From positions 317,566-381,565 of the forward strand of contig QCMT01000002.1 of the NCBI GenBank assembly GCA_003213625.1: a stretch of DNA of 64,000 bases, written 5' to 3'. Each line of letters begins with the position of its first letter. Position 1 is the first letter of the stretch. The stretch is from OCS155 cluster bacterium AG-422-J23 (lineage in GTDB: Bacteria > Actinomycetota > Acidimicrobiia > Actinomarinales > Actinomarinaceae). A model generated the notes under the pieces. It searched no databases, was not told the origin of the DNA, and was given only the letters and a program-made list of their open reading frames with translations. A program made the position numbers and the translations under genes. Below are positions 8,534-17,824 of this stretch, piece by piece.

Positions 8534-9870
8534 AAATTGATATATTATTTCTGAATAGTGAAATGAACGGTCATGATGAATACTTCGATAATGATTTGTT
8601 TCAAGAATATTGTGAAACCCATTCTTTTGAAGGTAAAAAGAATCAGATACTTTCAGTTCCACCATCATATTCAAAGAGTGAGAATTTAACATTTATCGTT
8701 GGCATTGGTGAAAATATAGAAGATATTAATTTTTATGATCTAGGCATCTTAATTGGATCAAAAATTAATTCTGATGCAGAAATTAAATTTTTGAACGTTG
8801 TGGAAGATCCGAATTTAATTATTGATGGAATTTTATATGTTCAATATAAATTCAATAACTATAAATCTGAAGATGATTCATCTGTAAACAATATTACATT
8901 TCACGATCTAGATTCCTCAGAAAATGAAATAAAAAAGCATTCAGTATTTTGGGTAAGAGATTTAATAAATACACCTGCCTTGGATAAGTCACCAGAGGAA
9001 TTTATTAATAAGGTAAGAGAATTAGTTGATTCATCAGGAATAGAAGTAGAAGTTTATGATCAAAAGTGGCTTGAAGAAAATGATTTTGGTGGTGTTTTGG
9101 GCGTTGGGAAAGGCTCCGATAGGCCTCCATATTTTTTGGTTGGCAAATACAATTCAAAAGCAAAATATCAAGTATCTTTGATTGGAAAAGGAGTGCTTTT
9201 TGATACAGGTGGATACTCATTAAAGAGTCCTGCTGGTATGGAAACAATGAAAACCGATATGTCAGGAGCAGCTAGTGCCTGGGGTGTAATCAATATCATT
9301 GCAAGAACAAATCAGGACATAGGATTAACAGTTTACACTCCAATTGTAGAAAATATGGTTAGTGGGTCCGCGATAAGACCCGGTGATGTACTTAAAACTA
9401 GAAATGGTAAAACAATTGAAGTAATGAATACTGATGCAGAAGGAAGATTAATTATGTCTGATGCTCTAGCATTTGCTTCCGAGACTAATCCAGATTTAAT
9501 TTGTGATATCGCTACTTTAACAGGAGCTTCCTATGTAGCTTTAGGCCTTGATATTGGTGCTATATTCTCAAACAACAGTGATCTAGAAAAAAAATTCATT
9601 GAATCTGCCAAAAATACAAATGAAAATTTTCACCCACTTCCACTATTTGATGGTTACAGAAATCTAATTGATTCAGATTTAGCTGATATGAAAAATACTG
9701 GTGGGAGATTTGGTGGAGCAATAACTGCCGCTCTTCTTTTAAAAGAGTTTATTGGTGAAAATGACTGGATACATTTGGACATAGCCGGTCCAGCACGCTC
9801 AGATAATAGAAAGGGTGCAACTGGATTTGGAGTTTTATCACTTTATGAATTTTTTAAAAATTTAGATTAG
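8530..9870 (+). CDS. pepA: Leucyl aminopeptidase (M17 family)
   Basis: A 446-residue cytosolic M17 aminopeptidase that removes N-terminal residues from peptides with two bound metal ions. The C-terminal catalytic domain shows the metal-binding Lys and Asp in GKGVLFDTGGYSLK, the Asp in KTDMSGAA and the signature NTDAEGRLIMSDAL (family NTDAEGRL). The N-terminal domain (1 to about 150) is poorly conserved, as usual. The start overlaps the stop of the adenosyltransferase gene by four bases (ATGA), indicating co-translation. The stop (TAG) shares bases with the convergent PBP gene stop (TTAG at 9867-9870). Confidence 0.95.
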   Translation: MKIDILFLNSEMNGHDEYFDNDLFQEYCETHSFEGKKNQILSVPPSYSKSENLTFIVGIGENIEDINFYDLGILIGSKINSDAEIKFLNVVEDPNLIIDGILYVQYKFNNYKSEDDSSVNNITFHDLDSSENEIKKHSVFWVRDLINTPALDKSPEEFINKVRELVDSSGIEVEVYDQKWLEENDFGGVLGVGKGSDRPPYFLVGKYNSKAKYQVSLIGKGVLFDTGGYSLKSPAGMETMKTDMSGAASAWGVINIIARTNQDIGLTVYTPIVENMVSGSAIRPGDVLKTRNGKTIEVMNTDAEGRLIMSDALAFASETNPDLICDIATLTGASYVALGLDIGAIFSNNSDLEKKFIESAKNTNENFHPLPLFDGYRNLIDSDLADMKNTGGRFGGAITAALLLKEFIGENDWIHLDIAGPARSDNRKGATGFGVLSLYEFFKNLD

Positions 9871-12821
9871 TCTTCGTTTTTATTTCCAATAATAAATGAA
9901 AGTGTATCACCAGTAGATACGGTACCACCTTGAGCAACATTAGTTCCAATGACTTTTCCTTCACAATTTATTAAGTCGGTTTCTTCAAATGTATTTTTAA
10001 GGAAAAGTATTACATTTGTCTCTCTCATAAATTCCTTAACTAAACTTTCTGCCTCTTCGATTGTGTATTCACAAGGTGGTAGATTCGGAAGATTTCCAGT
10101 AAATTTTTTACCTGATACTTCAAGAATAACTTCTGTACCCTCAGGCATTTCAACTCCAATGCAGTCGTCTTCCTCTTCAGAGTTATTATCATTTTGATCT
10201 GAATCATTGGATTCTTCCTCACGATTACAATTTTTAACAATTTGTTTTAGGACTAATCCAGGTGCTTCTTCTGAGTCAATGAGATTTATTGTTGGAAGTA
10301 TATAACCAGAGAAAGCAATTTCTTCTGCATCAAGAACGTTTAATCCAACTAATTCTGGAATTTCTATTTTAGGAATTTCGTAATATCTTTCTATATCAAT
10401 AGGATCTTCAGGCCATTCTTGAATGGGTAAACCCTTAACAACTTCTTCCATAAATTCTTTCCAAATTGGTGCAGGAACTCTACCTCCCGAAACATTTTTA
10501 ATGAGTTCACCATTAATCTCTACATCAGTAAGTGGTAGTTGTTCCTCAGCAAAACCAATCCAAACTGAGGAAGTATATTGAGGAATGAATCCTATGAACC
10601 ATGCTTCTCTGAATCCTTGGTGGGTACCTGTTTTACCAGCAATTGGTCTATCGTCTAAAACTGCCCTTGTACCTGTTCCAATTTGAGCCGCAACCTCAAG
10701 TGTTTTTCTGACTGCAGCAGCTGCTGCTGGATCAGGAATACTTGTTCTAGTAGAGACAATATGTTTATAAAGTAGTTGTCCATTTGAGTCTTCAATTTTC
10801 TCTATTAAATATGGAGGTGCTAATTTTCCATTTGTAGCAAAGGAAGAATATGCAGATGCTAATTCAATGGGTGTAACAGCTCCAGCACCGAGAGTTAAAG
10901 AAATTACTGGTTCAAGTTCTGAATCAATACCAATTCTTTTTGCCGTACTGGCGAGTTTTTCTCCTCCAATTTCTGATGCCAACTGAGCAAAAACTGTATT
11001 AATTGATCTTCTAGTAGCTTCCTCAAGTGATACCATTCCAGATGTATCAAGTAGTTTTATAGATCTGTTGTACTCCGATTTGTCCTGACATGGTTTGAAA
11101 ATATATTGCTTCTCAGCTTCAAGATCGATTTGTATTAAGTTACTTTGCTCATCAATAAGTAATTCATCTGAAACTACGGTTTGATTCTCTTCTTTTTTAA
11201 TATTTTCATTTTCACTGTAAATTATTGGAACACCTTCTTCATCAAATTGGTTTAGTGCCTTTCCTATCTCTAATAATTTATCACTCTCTTCTTCAATATC
11301 ATCAAGCCCTTCAGCTAAAGGAAATTGCTCTATAAAGTCTTTATTTTTAATTTCATCTATATGTGTTCCAATGCATTGAAGTTCAATCGCACGGTCTTGT
11401 GCAGCAATTTTATTTATATATCTGTCTGCTGTTATGGATGTTCCATAGTTTCTTACAACCCAGTTAGTTCCAACTCCATCGGGAGCACATGGATACCCAC
11501 AATCAATTTCAGTGGGAGACCTGGAGTCTCGATGACTGTATAATTGCGAACCTGTTTCTAATGCTGCAAGGAGTGTAATTGGTTTAAATGCAGAGCCTGG
11601 ATTTCTTTTTCCTTGTGTAGCTAAATTATATTGCTCTTCATCAAAAGGAATTCCTGATGCCATAACTTCAATTGCACCTGTGAAATTATTTAACAGTGTA
11701 ATTACACCTGTTGGTTTTGGTTCATTTTCTTCTTCAGAATCTTCATCAATTGAGGAAGGTACCCATTTGTTTAGAATTGAATTTGCATGCTCTTGCAATG
11801 CGAGGTTCACAGTTATATAAATTTTTAAACCACCTCCACCAGTACAACTTGTATCGTCAGAGGGACAACCAAATAGTTTTTTCTTCCTATCTTCTTTAGT
11901 ATCTCCTAAAAACGCAAACTGGGGATCATTAAGTAATTGTCTTTTGACTTCAGCTGATACGTGTTCTGCATTGTTTTCGATATTATTTGGTTCTGATATA
12001 ACCAAAGGGGCCAACTTTGCTGACCTGTGCTGAACATCAACAATGAACCCTTCTTTAAGCATAATATCTAATACATTATTTCTTCTTTCGAGAACTCTCT
12101 CAGGATATTTTCTTGGATTGTAGTATGCAGGACTTCTGATAATAACAACTAATGTTGCAGCCTGATCTAATGTAAGTTCAGATACCTCTTTATTGAAATA
12201 TTCAAATGCTGCAGATTGGAGTCCATATGCACCCGATCCCCAGTAAATTGAATTTATATAATACTCTAAAATTTGATCTTTTGTATACCTTCTCTCCAGT
12301 TCAGCTGCAACCACTGCTTCTGCTACTTTTCTTCTTATTGAAATTTCATCTCCAACGAATGATTGTTTAGCAACTTGTGAAGTAATTGTTGATCCACCTC
12401 TGGTTACACCTCTCAAGTTGTCAAGAACAGCGCTTAAAATCGCAATAAAATCGACACCTTCATGTTGATAATAATTACTATCTTCTGCTGCTAGCAAAGT
12501 GTTAATAACAAATGGTGGAACGTCGGCTAATTTAATGGGATCGCGATTTAAACCATCATGTAACTCATCAAGAATTACATCGTCACTTGTAATAATTATT
12601 GATGGTTCCGATAACGATACAAAATCTAAAACCATTCCTTCTGCTCTTGGAAGAAATCTATCCTCAAGTTCATATATCGTACTCATTCCAGATTTAATTG
12701 GGAGAAATACAAAAAACCCAATCCAACCAGCAACTAGAAGAGTTGAAATTGCTAATATAATTCCGACTATATACCTAGTGCCAAATCTTGATTTTGATTC
12801 AAGTTCATGAATTTGTGCCAT
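9867..12821 (-). CDS. Bifunctional class A penicillin-binding protein (glycosyltransferase/transpeptidase) with PASTA-like domains
   Basis: A 984-residue membrane-anchored peptidoglycan synthase. A membrane helix (about 17-40) is followed by the GT51 glycosyltransferase domain with EDSNYYQHEGVD (about 112) and RGGSTITSQVAKQ. The transpeptidase domain shows the acylated serine in GSAFKP (about 410), SIN (about 605) and KTG (about 730), then GIPDP-like and PAPIWKEF segments. Two PASTA-like modules (about 820-885 and 930-984) end the protein. The distance from SxxK to SxN is about 195 residues against the usual 55-60, because of a long acidic insert rich in Glu, Asp and Asn; another acidic stretch lies between the PASTA modules. 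The gene is divergent from the citrate synthase gene and convergent with pepA. Confidence 0.93.
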   Translation of the reverse strand: MAQIHELESKSRFGTRYIVGIILAISTLLVAGWIGFFVFLPIKSGMSTIYELEDRFLPRAEGMVLDFVSLSEPSIIITSDDVILDELHDGLNRDPIKLADVPPFVINTLLAAEDSNYYQHEGVDFIAILSAVLDNLRGVTRGGSTITSQVAKQSFVGDEISIRRKVAEAVVAAELERRYTKDQILEYYINSIYWGSGAYGLQSAAFEYFNKEVSELTLDQAATLVVIIRSPAYYNPRKYPERVLERRNNVLDIMLKEGFIVDVQHRSAKLAPLVISEPNNIENNAEHVSAEVKRQLLNDPQFAFLGDTKEDRKKKLFGCPSDDTSCTGGGGLKIYITVNLALQEHANSILNKWVPSSIDEDSEEENEPKPTGVITLLNNFTGAIEVMASGIPFDEEQYNLATQGKRNPGSAFKPITLLAALETGSQLYSHRDSRSPTEIDCGYPCAPDGVGTNWVVRNYGTSITADRYINKIAAQDRAIELQCIGTHIDEIKNKDFIEQFPLAEGLDDIEEESDKLLEIGKALNQFDEEGVPIIYSENENIKKEENQTVVSDELLIDEQSNLIQIDLEAEKQYIFKPCQDKSEYNRSIKLLDTSGMVSLEEATRRSINTVFAQLASEIGGEKLASTAKRIGIDSELEPVISLTLGAGAVTPIELASAYSSFATNGKLAPPYLIEKIEDSNGQLLYKHIVSTRTSIPDPAAAAAVRKTLEVAAQIGTGTRAVLDDRPIAGKTGTHQGFREAWFIGFIPQYTSSVWIGFAEEQLPLTDVEINGELIKNVSGGRVPAPIWKEFMEEVVKGLPIQEWPEDPIDIERYYEIPKIEIPELVGLNVLDAEEIAFSGYILPTINLIDSEEAPGLVLKQIVKNCNREEESNDSDQNDNNSEEEDDCIGVEMPEGTEVILEVSGKKFTGNLPNLPPCEYTIEEAESLVKEFMRETNVILFLKNTFEETDLINCEGKVIGTNVAQGGTVSTGDTLSFIIGNKNED

Positions 12822-12897
12822 GAAAAGATTTTAGTATTCATAAAATTCAACTTTGCACTAGTCGAATTTATTAATTTATATGTAGAATTAATTAACT

Positions 12898-13947
12898 ATG
12901 GAATATTCACCAGGCTTAAGAGGAGTAATTGCTGGAGAAACGAAAATTTCTACTGTCGGAATGGAAGGCACCTCTTTAAGATATCGTGGCTACGATGCAA
13001 TCAAGCTTACAGAAACTCATACGTATGAAGATGTTGCATCCCTAATAATAAGTGATGATCTAAACGGTTCTGATTTTACAACTTTTTTCAAGCAATACTA
13101 CACAGAATTAGATGGGGACAATGATGTTAATAATCTTTTCAAACAAATTAAATCAAGACTACACCCAATGGATGTTATTAGAACAATTGTTTCTTATATT
13201 GGAGAATCAGACAAAAAATCTGATTTAGAATTAACAACTCAAATTTCTGCCGCTGTAGCTTATGTGATAGCAGGTTACAACGAGAATGATACGAGCGAAT
13301 TAGATGACACGTATACAGTTGCTAGTTCTATGTTAAGTAATAATGCATCAAGTGATCAGTTACAAGCGCTAGATGATATCTTGATTCTTTATGCAGAACA
13401 TGGATTTAATGCCTCAACTTTTGCTACAAGAGTTACAGGTTCTACAAGGTCAGATTTAACAAGTTCAATTGTCTCTGGTATAGGAACGTTAAAAGGTGAA
13501 TTGCACGGTGGAGCAAATGAGCGAGCAGTTGAGTTAATAAATTCATTTAAAGATGTAGATGATGCAAAATCAGGTGTTATGAAAATGCTTGAAGAAAAGA
13601 AAAAAATTATGGGATTTGGTCATGGTGTCTACAAAATTCAAGATCCTAGAAGTCCGGTTGTTAAAAGCTGGGTTGAAAAACTAATTTCTGATGATGACGC
13701 AAAATTGAGATTTGAAATCGCTAAGGAAATTGATGAAATCATGGATAAAGAAAAAAAATTATTTCCAAATGTTGATTTTTATGGTGGTCTTTTGCTTTCA
13801 GCGTTAGATTTCGATGTAAATTTATTCACTCCTATTTTTGTTGCAGGTAGATCAGTTGGCTGGGCAGCTCATTATTTTGAACAAAGAGCAGACGACACAT
13901 TAATTAGACCTGCTGCAAAATATATTGGAGTTGAAGAAAGAGACTAA
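12898..13947 (+). CDS. Citrate synthase family protein, probably 2-methylcitrate or citrate synthase
   Basis: A 349-residue citrate synthase-fold enzyme that condenses acetyl-CoA or propionyl-CoA with oxaloacetate. Key motifs are GELHGGANERAVE (catalytic His), GFGHGVYKIQDPRSP (second His and substrate-binding Arg) and the Asp-containing FYGGLLLSALDF, followed by AGRSVGWAAHYFEQ. The N-terminus GLRGVIAGETKIS is typical of the short 'citrate synthase II/2-methylcitrate synthase' group. It is followed after 3 bases by a PrpD-family gene, which favours a methylcitrate-cycle role, but it may also serve as the only citrate synthase. An AT-rich divergent region with a possible -10 (TAGAAT at 12883-12888) sits just before the ATG. 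Confidence 0.9.
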   Translation: MEYSPGLRGVIAGETKISTVGMEGTSLRYRGYDAIKLTETHTYEDVASLIISDDLNGSDFTTFFKQYYTELDGDNDVNNLFKQIKSRLHPMDVIRTIVSYIGESDKKSDLELTTQISAAVAYVIAGYNENDTSELDDTYTVASSMLSNNASSDQLQALDDILILYAEHGFNASTFATRVTGSTRSDLTSSIVSGIGTLKGELHGGANERAVELINSFKDVDDAKSGVMKMLEEKKKIMGFGHGVYKIQDPRSPVVKSWVEKLISDDDAKLRFEIAKEIDEIMDKEKKLFPNVDFYGGLLLSALDFDVNLFTPIFVAGRSVGWAAHYFEQRADDTLIRPAAKYIGVEERD

Positions 13948-13950
13948 TTT

Positions 13951-15330
13951 TTGGTTCAACAAAATATTGATAAAATAATCACGCATTATCTTACAAAGAA
14001 CATTGTATTTTTCGAGGAAAATATACTTGCCACGAAATTGTCACTTTTAGACACTCTGGGTTGTATTTATAATGCTTCAACTTATGAAGATCCAATGAGA
14101 TTTGCAACAAGAGGTAAGTATGGTTCTAATACAAATCCTTTTTTGATTATAAATGATATGCAATCTTCGAAAGAAATTACAAGGTATCTTTCAATATTGA
14201 CCAGATGGTTTGATTATAACGATACCTTTTTGGCAAAAGAGTGGGCACATCCATCTGACAATATTGGAACAGCATTTGGTTACTTTTTTAACCACAAAGA
14301 CAAAAATCTATCACAATTTTTTCAATCGATAATCCAAATGTATGAAATACAAGGGTGCTTAGCACTGGGTACCTCCTTAAACGAAAAAGGCTATGATCAT
14401 GTCTTTTATGTCAAACTTGCATCGGGTGCAGTATTTTCATCCCTTTTATCGAATCAAAATGAAGAATCAATATCTAGAACAGTAAATAACATTTTACAAG
14501 ATGGCGTCAATTTAAGATCTTATAGACAGGCACCAAATGTTGGTAAAAGAAAGAGCTGGGCTGCAGGAGATGCTGCATCCAGAGGTATTGAGATTGCTGA
14601 AATAAGCGAGTTTCCAGATAGTATTTACGAAAATATACAAGATGATCAGATTTGGGGATTTAACAAAGTTTTTTTGGATGACAATATTTTATCCTTTGGT
14701 AAAGAACTTGATGATTGGGTAATTCAAAACATTTTATTTAAGGTCTTGTATCCAGCAGAGTTTCATGGACAATCTGCAGTTGAGGCTTCTTTTCAATTAT
14801 CTGATTTATTTCATGAAAGAGAGAAAGATATTAAGGAAATAATTATTGAAACGCATGAGCCAGCATTGAGAATCATTAGTAATAAAAAGGAACTTAATAA
14901 TCCCTCGGACAGAGATCACTCACTTGAATATATGGTATCTGCCGCCCTAATTTTTAAAGATTTAACCTCGGAAACTTATAGTGATAATTTTCATGGTTTA
15001 AATAAAGTAAATTCTTTGAGAAAGAAGATAAAAGTACATGAAAATAAAGACTTTACAAAAAATTATTATGACATTGCTAAACGACATATTTCAAATGAGA
15101 TTTACTTTAAATATAACGATGGCTCATTTTCTGATAAAGTAAAAATTGAAACTCCTATTGGTCATCCAGATAGGAGGGTTGAGGCTATACCCTTATTGAA
15201 AGATAAATTTGTACATAATGTTAAAAATTACTTTTCAGACAAAAAAGCTGAAAATTTATGGGAAAACATATTACAAATCGATATAGAATCTGGCTTTAAA
15301 GAACTTTTAAATTTATTGGACAATGATTAA
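13951..15330 (+). CDS. prpD: MmgE/PrpD family protein, probable 2-methylcitrate dehydratase
   Basis: A 459-residue MmgE/PrpD protein. The best landmarks are RWFDYNDTFLAKEWAHPSDN near residue 88-107, which matches the family's strongly conserved 'D(F/Y)NDTxLxxxxxHPSDN' stretch, and the later FHGQSAVEA and GHPDRR segments. PrpD dehydrates 2-methylcitrate to 2-methyl-cis-aconitate in propionate breakdown. The start is taken as TTG 13951, three bases after the preceding citrate synthase stop, because no ATG occurs before the conserved N-terminal helix. Pairing with a citrate/methylcitrate synthase is the classic prpC-prpD arrangement; the lyase prpB is not in the window. The stop overlaps the next gene by eight bases. 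Confidence 0.87.
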   Translation: MVQQNIDKIITHYLTKNIVFFEENILATKLSLLDTLGCIYNASTYEDPMRFATRGKYGSNTNPFLIINDMQSSKEITRYLSILTRWFDYNDTFLAKEWAHPSDNIGTAFGYFFNHKDKNLSQFFQSIIQMYEIQGCLALGTSLNEKGYDHVFYVKLASGAVFSSLLSNQNEESISRTVNNILQDGVNLRSYRQAPNVGKRKSWAAGDAASRGIEIAEISEFPDSIYENIQDDQIWGFNKVFLDDNILSFGKELDDWVIQNILFKVLYPAEFHGQSAVEASFQLSDLFHEREKDIKEIIIETHEPALRIISNKKELNNPSDRDHSLEYMVSAALIFKDLTSETYSDNFHGLNKVNSLRKKIKVHENKDFTKNYYDIAKRHISNEIYFKYNDGSFSDKVKIETPIGHPDRRVEAIPLLKDKFVHNVKNYFSDKKAENLWENILQIDIESGFKELLNLLDND

Positions 15331-16186
15331 AGACATATATCTTTTAGTAGGAGGAGAAGCTACAAGACTTAGACCTCTATCAGAAGGTATCCCTAAAGCA
15401 TTACTTACGATAAAGGGAAGACTACTAATAGATTTAATTCTTGAGAATTTGGAAGAATCAAATTTAGATAACATAAATTTAATTTGTTCAATAAAGCATG
15501 AAAGCTATTGGTTAGATTACAAAAAAAATTCTAACTATAACGTAAACTTACATTTTGAACATGAAAAATTAGATACAGGTGGATATGTAATTCAGAATAT
15601 AGAACATTTTGATGATAAATTTTTGTGTATGAACGGAGATTTACTCATTGATATGAATTTTGAATCGTTCCTGGAAGTAGCAAATAATTCAAAAAATTCA
15701 ACTATCTGTTCAATACCCGTTGAAGATCCATCAAGATATGGCGTACTTGAGTTGGAAGGTACAAAAATAATAAACTTTATTGAGAAGCCAAAAGATATGA
15801 AATATGGAAACAATATAAGCCTTGGTGTCTATTGTTTTCACAAAAAAGATATCAGAGAAATCAAAAACAATTTGGAAGTACCCTGTTCTTTTGAGAAAAA
15901 TGTATTTCCTGAATTAGCGAATAACAATTTATTGGATTGTTTTAGTGTAAATGGAAATATGTTAGATGTAGGAACAAGAGAGTCGTATATATATGCTCAT
16001 ACAGAAAATCAAACGAATTGGATTTCTGAATCAGCGACCATCGGAAAAGATACGGTGATAGAGAATAGCGTTATATTAGGTTCAAGTTCCATTGGAAACA
16101 ATGTTCAAGTTAATAATTCAATAATCTGCAGTGAAGCGATAATTGAAGATGAGGCAGTCATAAATGACGAAATTTTTAAATCATGA
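15323..16186 (+). CDS. Sugar nucleotidyltransferase (NTP_transferase family)
   Basis: A 287-residue nucleotidyltransferase that would activate a sugar 1-phosphate with an NTP. The N-terminal signature reads LVGGEATRLRPLSEGIPKAL, a slight variant of GGxGTRLxPLTxxxPK in which the flexible glycine is Ala. CMNGDLLIDMNF carries the metal-binding Asp and FIEKPKD the sugar-binding segment. The last 50 residues are hexapeptide-like (SATIGKDTVIENSVILGSSS), suggesting a short left-handed beta-helix. Mannose 1-phosphate guanylyltransferase-like activity is plausible given the neighbouring mannose enzymes and is inferred only. The gene overlaps prpD upstream (8 bases) and the epimerase gene downstream (ATGA). 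Confidence 0.83.
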   Translation: MIKDIYLLVGGEATRLRPLSEGIPKALLTIKGRLLIDLILENLEESNLDNINLICSIKHESYWLDYKKNSNYNVNLHFEHEKLDTGGYVIQNIEHFDDKFLCMNGDLLIDMNFESFLEVANNSKNSTICSIPVEDPSRYGVLELEGTKIINFIEKPKDMKYGNNISLGVYCFHKKDIREIKNNLEVPCSFEKNVFPELANNNLLDCFSVNGNMLDVGTRESYIYAHTENQTNWISESATIGKDTVIENSVILGSSSIGNNVQVNNSIICSEAIIEDEAVINDEIFKS

Positions 16187-17118
16187 AATATAAAAAAGCA
16201 TTAGTAACAGGTGGAGCTGGATTTATTGGTTCACATTTAGTAGAGGAATTACTCAAAAACAATGTAAGAGTTTTAGTTATCGATAATTTATTGACAGGAA
16301 AAAAAACAAATTTAGACAGATTAGAAAACGTAGACGTAATTTATGATGACCTTGGTTCTCATGAGTCTATAAAAGAAATTGAAAAATTTAATCCTGAAAT
16401 TTGTTTTCATTTAGCAGCACAATCTTCAGTTGTAATTTCTGTAGAAGATCCCTTACTAGATTTTGAACATAATCTTTTACAGCCTATTAAATTAATACAA
16501 ACATTAATAAGTACAGATTGTAAGAAGTTTGTTTTTAGCTCTTCTGGAGGAACAATATTTGGTGAACCTAATATAATTCCAACTTCTGAAGAAGACTTTG
16601 CAGGTGAGCCAGTTTCTCCTTATGGTGTAGCAAAGAAAAAGCTTAATGAATTTATAAAATTGATGTTAGAAAATGAAAAAATGTCATACTCAATTTTGAA
16701 TTTATCAAATGTTTACGGTCCACGTCAAGACCCCCACGGAGAAGCAGGAGTAATGTCAATATTTACTGGAAAAATGCTAAATAATGAAAAACCAATAATT
16801 TATGGTGATGGAAACCAAACAAGAGATTATATATATGTTGCTGACGTTGTGAGTGCATTAATTAAATCATCTGAAAATGATAATGATTTATTTTTAAATA
16901 TAGGTACAGGTGTTGAAACATCTGTAAATGAGTTGGTGTCATTAATCGCATTAAAAACTTCATGGGAAGAAGAACCTGATTACAAACCTCAGAGAGACGG
17001 AGAATTGCGAAGGAGTGTTTTAAATAACAACAAAGCTAAGAAAAGTTTGGATTGGGAACCAGAATATGATTTAAATAAAGGTATTGAAGAATTAGTAGAT
17101 TGGTTTAAGAATTTATAA
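16183..17118 (+). CDS. NAD-dependent nucleotide-sugar epimerase/dehydratase (extended SDR)
   Basis: A 311-residue extended short-chain dehydrogenase. The Rossmann motif GGAGFIGSHL is at residues 9-18; HLAAQSSV, the catalytic SSSGGTIFG, SPYGVAKKKLNEF (YxxxK) and VYGPRQDP follow. The C-terminal substrate domain has GDGNQTRDYIYVADV. This pattern is that of UDP-glucose 4-epimerase-like or GDP-/dTDP-sugar enzymes; the exact substrate cannot be told. The start overlaps the nucleotidyltransferase stop (ATGA), so the two proteins probably act in one nucleotide-sugar pathway feeding the glycosyltransferases at 18995-22348. Confidence 0.87.
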   Translation: MKYKKALVTGGAGFIGSHLVEELLKNNVRVLVIDNLLTGKKTNLDRLENVDVIYDDLGSHESIKEIEKFNPEICFHLAAQSSVVISVEDPLLDFEHNLLQPIKLIQTLISTDCKKFVFSSSGGTIFGEPNIIPTSEEDFAGEPVSPYGVAKKKLNEFIKLMLENEKMSYSILNLSNVYGPRQDPHGEAGVMSIFTGKMLNNEKPIIYGDGNQTRDYIYVADVVSALIKSSENDNDLFLNIGTGVETSVNELVSLIALKTSWEEEPDYKPQRDGELRRSVLNNNKAKKSLDWEPEYDLNKGIEELVDWFKNL

Positions 17119-17125
17119 AAAATTT

Positions 17126-17824
17126 TTAAAGAAAAAAATCTTCGTCTTCTTTTCTTATTAATTCTCCAACTCCCAAATCAGAGGATTCATAATCAACACC
17201 TCTTATGATTGCTACAGGAATATTTTCACTTTTTTTCATAACTAATTCTGCGGCACCAGCTAGTTCGTCAATAATTGCAATTTCAGTGGCAAAAAGCTCA
17301 TTATCGAAAGCATCTTTTTCACCGATATAGCTTTCCAAAGGTTTAATTCCAGATGAACCTATAGCAACATTGGTTTGCCCTTTTCTCCATGCTCTTCCAA
17401 AGGTATCGGATATGATCACGCTGACTTTTTTATTTGTGTTGTATTCAATTTTCTTTTGTATATCTCTAGATGTCTTATCTGGATCTTCAGGCAATAGTAA
17501 AACAGAACCTTTTTTTATATTTGATTTATCTATACCTGCGTTTGCACAGATAAAACCATGTTTTGTTCTTGCGATTATCGTATCGCCTCTTTTTCTTAAA
17601 ATTTCTAAAGATTCTTTTTTAATTAATTCCTCAATATTTTCAAAATTGTTTTCTATCAATCTATTCTCAGCTTTAGATACGATCTTTTGGGTTATAACAA
17701 TTACATCATTGTTTTCTAGAGCAATATTGTTGTTTAAAAATCCTTTTATTAACTCATCAGCTAAATCATGCTTAGGTGAAAATTCAGGTAGATTTTTAAT
17801 AGGAATGATAGTTATGTTATTCAT
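17126..17824 (-). CDS. cofE: Coenzyme F420-0:L-glutamate ligase
   Basis: A 232-residue CofE enzyme, which adds glutamates to F420-0 with GTP to make the F420 tail. Diagnostic stretches are VIVITQKIVSKAENR near the N-terminus, the central SDTFGRAWRKGQTNVAIG and the end with DELAGAAELVM and GVDYE. It is the short archaeal-type single-domain form: the second, nitroreductase-like domain of mycobacterial FbiB is absent. ATG 17824 is chosen because it overlaps the upstream cofD stop; a TTG two codons earlier is possible. It is the downstream member of a cofD-cofE operon. Confidence 0.92.
   Translation of the reverse strand: MNNITIIPIKNLPEFSPKHDLADELIKGFLNNNIALENNDVIVITQKIVSKAENRLIENNFENIEELIKKESLEILRKRGDTIIARTKHGFICANAGIDKSNIKKGSVLLLPEDPDKTSRDIQKKIEYNTNKKVSVIISDTFGRAWRKGQTNVAIGSSGIKPLESYIGEKDAFDNELFATEIAIIDELAGAAELVMKKSENIPVAIIRGVDYESSDLGVGELIRKEDEDFFL

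Noticed and set aside
12853..12888. Sigma-70 promoter TTGCAC with TAGAAT before the citrate synthase
   Set aside because: The two hexamers are 24 bases apart, too far; a shorter-spaced -10 is weak, so no promoter is annotated.
12807..13028. Small plus-strand frame before the citrate synthase
   Set aside because: It overlaps the true gene in another frame and contains no recognisable domain.
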